A stretch of 64,000 bases of DNA from Bradyrhizobium sp. BR 10289 (GTDB lineage Bacteria; Pseudomonadota; Alphaproteobacteria; Rhizobiales; Xanthobacteraceae). Location: NCBI RefSeq assembly GCF_019455385.1, contig NZ_JACOFR010000028.1, positions 28,707 to 92,706 of the forward strand. Reading direction: 5' to 3'. The notes beneath the pieces were generated by a model that was given only the letters and a program-made list of their open reading frames with translations, ran no database searches and was not told the DNA's origin. Shown here piece by piece: positions 61,729 through 64,000 of the stretch (position 1 is the first letter of the stretch; each line of letters starts with the position of its first letter). Made by a program: the position numbers and the translations under genes.

Positions 61729-63810
61729 ATGGCGATGTTTAAGAAATCGGTAAGCTCGCTGCTTCTGACCCTGATGGCCTTGCTGGCGATTGGCGCGCTG
61801 GCTTCCACGGCGATCCAGATGTTCGGAGCCTTCGGTCGCTACAGCGACAGTCTCGAGACCGCGCGGCTGGCTGCTGCCGACAAGGCGATCTTCCACGGCG
61901 TGCTCGCACTGCGTAACAATCGCGGCGATGCCCAGAGTGCCATCCTCGGCGAAGACGATCCGCGCGCCAAGCTCGCCGATGCCGAGAAGGCAGAGCAGGG
62001 CGGTTATGACGGCGTCAGCTCCGCGCTTGCCACCGTCGAATTCGCACGCCGCGACGAACTCGCCAGCACGCTGAAGCAGCGCTGGGATGAAGCCGCGCCG
62101 CAATTCCAGCTGTTCTACGACGAAGCCAAGCGTCCGCGCGCCGAGCGCAAGATCGAGCGGACCAATTCCTGGTACGATGCCGTCACCAAGGTGATCGACA
62201 CCGCCAATCTCGCCTCCACCGCGGTGTCGAACCGCGCCTGGATGAACGATCCCTACATCGCCCGCATGATCCAGGTCCGCCGCTTCGCCTGGCAGGTGCG
62301 CGACCGTTACGGCATCCATTGCTCGATGCTGCGCTCGAACGTCAACAGCAGCAAGCCACTCGACGACACCCAGAAGCGCTCGCTTGCGCAATGGGACGGC
62401 ACCATCGCCTCCGGCTGGGCCGGCATGGGCGAGCTGCTCGCAGCGCCCGATGTCAGCGCGGAGCTGGTCACCGCGGCGAAGGAAGCCCAGGCCAAGACCG
62501 ACGGCGTCCTCAAGCAGATCGGCGACATGACCAAGAACTTCGACGGCAGCGGCAAACCTGCAATGCCGGCTTCGGAGTGGAACACGCTGTGCCAGTCGCC
62601 GTTCCCGCTGATCGTGGGAGTCGCGACCAAGGCGCTGGATCAATCGATCGCACGGGCCGAATCCGTTCAGGCCAAGGCACTCACCAACCTCGTCATGCAG
62701 TCGATCGGGTTTCTGGCCGCGCTGGCGGTCACGCTTGCCGGTGTCTATGTTGTGCGCAATCGACTGATGCGCCCGGTGCGCGCCATACTCGATGCCATCG
62801 CCCGGATCGGCGCGCGCGATTATGCGACGCCCGTCCCGCAATCTCGCTATCCCGACGAGTTCGGCACCATGGCGGCCGCGCTCGAAAGCCTGCGCGAGAG
62901 CGCGGCAACGGCCGAGCGTCTCGGCCGGGAGCGCGAATCGCAGCAGGCGCTTCAGCTCGCCCGCTCCGGCACCGTGGACGAAGCCTGCCGCAGCTTCGAC
63001 GCCACCGTGCAGGCCGTCATCCACAGCGTCGCGGCGTCGGCGAGGGAGCTCGACGCCACCGCGACCGATGTGCGCACGCTGGTCTCGGAATCGAGCAACC
63101 AGACCGCGGCAGTCGCCTCCTCTGCCGAGCAGGCCACCAACAATCTCGAGACCATCGCGGCCGCGACCGAAGAGCTTTCCGCTTCCGTCGGCGAGATCTC
63201 CGCGCAAGTGCAGTCGAGCGCGCGTGAGGCCCGTGAAGCCGTGTCGCAGGCCGAGCGGACCAACGCGACGGTCGAGGTTCTCGACCAGACCGCAGGTCGC
63301 ATCAGCGAGGTCGTGAAGATGATTCACGCCATTGCCGGCCAGACCAATTTGCTGGCCTTGAACGCCACCATCGAGGCTGCCCGTGCGGGTGAGGCTGGTC
63401 GCGGCTTTGCCGTGGTCGCCGGCGAGGTCAAGAGCCTCGCGGCCCAGACTGCCACTGCGACCGAAGAAATCTCGCGCCAGGTCGAGGAGATCCAGGGTGC
63501 GACCGGACAGGCCGTGAGCGCGATCCGCTCGATCGGTGGGGCCATCAGCGGCATCGACGAGAAAATGACGGCAATCGCGGCGGCGGTCGAGCAGCAGCGC
63601 GCCGCCACCACCGAGATCTCGCGCAACTTCCAGCAGGCCGCCCAGGGCACCCGTGAAGTCACCGACACCATCGGCAGCGTCGCCAAGCTCAACCAGGAGA
63701 CCGGCAACGCCGGCACGGTGCTGTCAGAGTCCGTCAAGAAGATGTCGGCGGACGCCGATCGTCTCCGCACCGCGGTCGAGGGCTTCCTTGGTGCGGTGAA
63801 AACCGCTTAA
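61729..63810 (+). CDS. Methyl-accepting chemotaxis protein
   Basis: The 693-residue protein has an N-terminal helix (VSSLLLTLMALLAIGALAST), a large periplasmic sensor of about 300 residues with a CSMLRSN region, a second helix (FLAALAVTLAGVYVVRNRL), HAMP, and the signalling domain with the conserved tip (KMIHAIAGQTNLLALNATIE; AARAGEAGRGFAVVAGEVKS). It has no visible CheR pentapeptide. An upstream start at 61684 would add 15 residues that do not look like a membrane start. The ligand is unknown. Confidence 0.9.
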   Translation: MAMFKKSVSSLLLTLMALLAIGALASTAIQMFGAFGRYSDSLETARLAAADKAIFHGVLALRNNRGDAQSAILGEDDPRAKLADAEKAEQGGYDGVSSALATVEFARRDELASTLKQRWDEAAPQFQLFYDEAKRPRAERKIERTNSWYDAVTKVIDTANLASTAVSNRAWMNDPYIARMIQVRRFAWQVRDRYGIHCSMLRSNVNSSKPLDDTQKRSLAQWDGTIASGWAGMGELLAAPDVSAELVTAAKEAQAKTDGVLKQIGDMTKNFDGSGKPAMPASEWNTLCQSPFPLIVGVATKALDQSIARAESVQAKALTNLVMQSIGFLAALAVTLAGVYVVRNRLMRPVRAILDAIARIGARDYATPVPQSRYPDEFGTMAAALESLRESAATAERLGRERESQQALQLARSGTVDEACRSFDATVQAVIHSVAASARELDATATDVRTLVSESSNQTAAVASSAEQATNNLETIAAATEELSASVGEISAQVQSSAREAREAVSQAERTNATVEVLDQTAGRISEVVKMIHAIAGQTNLLALNATIEAARAGEAGRGFAVVAGEVKSLAAQTATATEEISRQVEEIQGATGQAVSAIRSIGGAISGIDEKMTAIAAAVEQQRAATTEISRNFQQAAQGTREVTDTIGSVAKLNQETGNAGTVLSESVKKMSADADRLRTAVEGFLGAVKTA

Positions 63811-63927
63811 GGCCATCATCCCGCGTCGTGCGGATCGGCATTGCCGCCGATGCGCGCGCCGAGTACATCTGTTTCGCCGCGCGCGTGCGGTTGTAGATGT
63901 GCAAGAAAATCAGGGATGGAGAGTTCG

Positions 63928-64000
63928 ATGCCGGTCACCCCACACAAGGCCCAGCGCCCCTATCGCGGCGTGTTCCCGGTGGCGCCTACCATCTTCGACG
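63928..64000 (+). CDS. Start of a DapA-family aldolase gene (cut by window end)
   Basis: The frame from ATG 63928 reads MPVTPHKAQRPYRGVFPVAP, then TIFD to the edge. YRGVFPVAPTIFD is the typical N-terminus of catabolic dihydrodipicolinate synthase family aldolases. It would be a second such gene besides 42542-43426. The rest lies beyond the window. Confidence 0.75.
   Translation, partial: MPVTPHKAQRPYRGVFPVAPTIFD

Overview
The window is a high-GC (roughly 65%) alphaproteobacterial chromosome segment that reads like Bradyrhizobium or a close relative. The evidence is the rpmH-rnpA arrangement with the next gene starting at the window edge, dense regulation (IclR, TetR, MarR, AraC, GntR, LysR, LuxR and several two-component proteins), TTT-type periplasmic binding proteins, and palindromic intergenic repeats of the kind common in this group. 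The genus is an inference from protein style; no search was run. I see no transposase, integrase, phage gene or CRISPR array.

Left part (1-12.2 kb): rpmH and rnpA on the minus strand with a clear sigma-70-type promoter, a sensor kinase, tRNA-Arg(ACG), cytidine deaminase, then an AT-richer two-gene cassette (alpha/beta-hydrolase with a GAF-like tail plus a 71-residue protein). Small exported proteins follow. An IclR regulator diverges from an enoyl-CoA hydratase / acyl-CoA ligase (ADP-forming type) / TTT binding-protein operon, which suggests CoA-dependent catabolism of an imported organic acid. A CobT-like vWA protein converges on it.

Middle (12.2-34.2 kb): a ParDE-type toxin-antitoxin pair with a palindromic operator; a TPR-glycosyltransferase protein next to a response regulator / hybrid kinase / LuxR cascade; a bicupin gene remnant; a PLP enzyme; a sterol desaturase-like hydroxylase; a membrane AraC regulator; an MFS pump with a divergent TetR and a long palindromic operator; a FixL/FixJ-like pair divergent from a lone receiver and a winged-helix NTPase regulator; then a cluster of small exported proteins, three of them Gly/Ser/Thr-rich and one built of 33-residue repeats.

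Right part (34.2-64 kb): two chemoreceptors, an AraC regulator, a YgiQ-type radical SAM protein, a GntR-controlled FAD-linked oxidase divergent from a DapA-family aldolase, a MarR / isochorismatase-like / small membrane protein / MFS operon with overlapping genes, an iron-siderophore uptake operon (TonB receptor, small protein, PepSY reductase-like protein), a LysR regulator divergent from an exported hydrolase and a three-domain rhodanese, serA, a tannase-family esterase, an EmrAB-type pump with divergent TetR, a MarR / enoyl-CoA hydratase pair with a palindrome over the start codon, and the start of another DapA-family gene.

Most of the window is ordinary core and catabolic chromosome. The parts most likely to hold undescribed biology are the hydrolase-GAF cassette (3.3-4.7 kb), the repetitive exported protein cluster (30.8-32.2 kb, with smaller relatives at 5.5-6.3 kb) and the signalling cluster at 25.1-29.4 kb. 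None of these can be called a new system from sequence reading alone.
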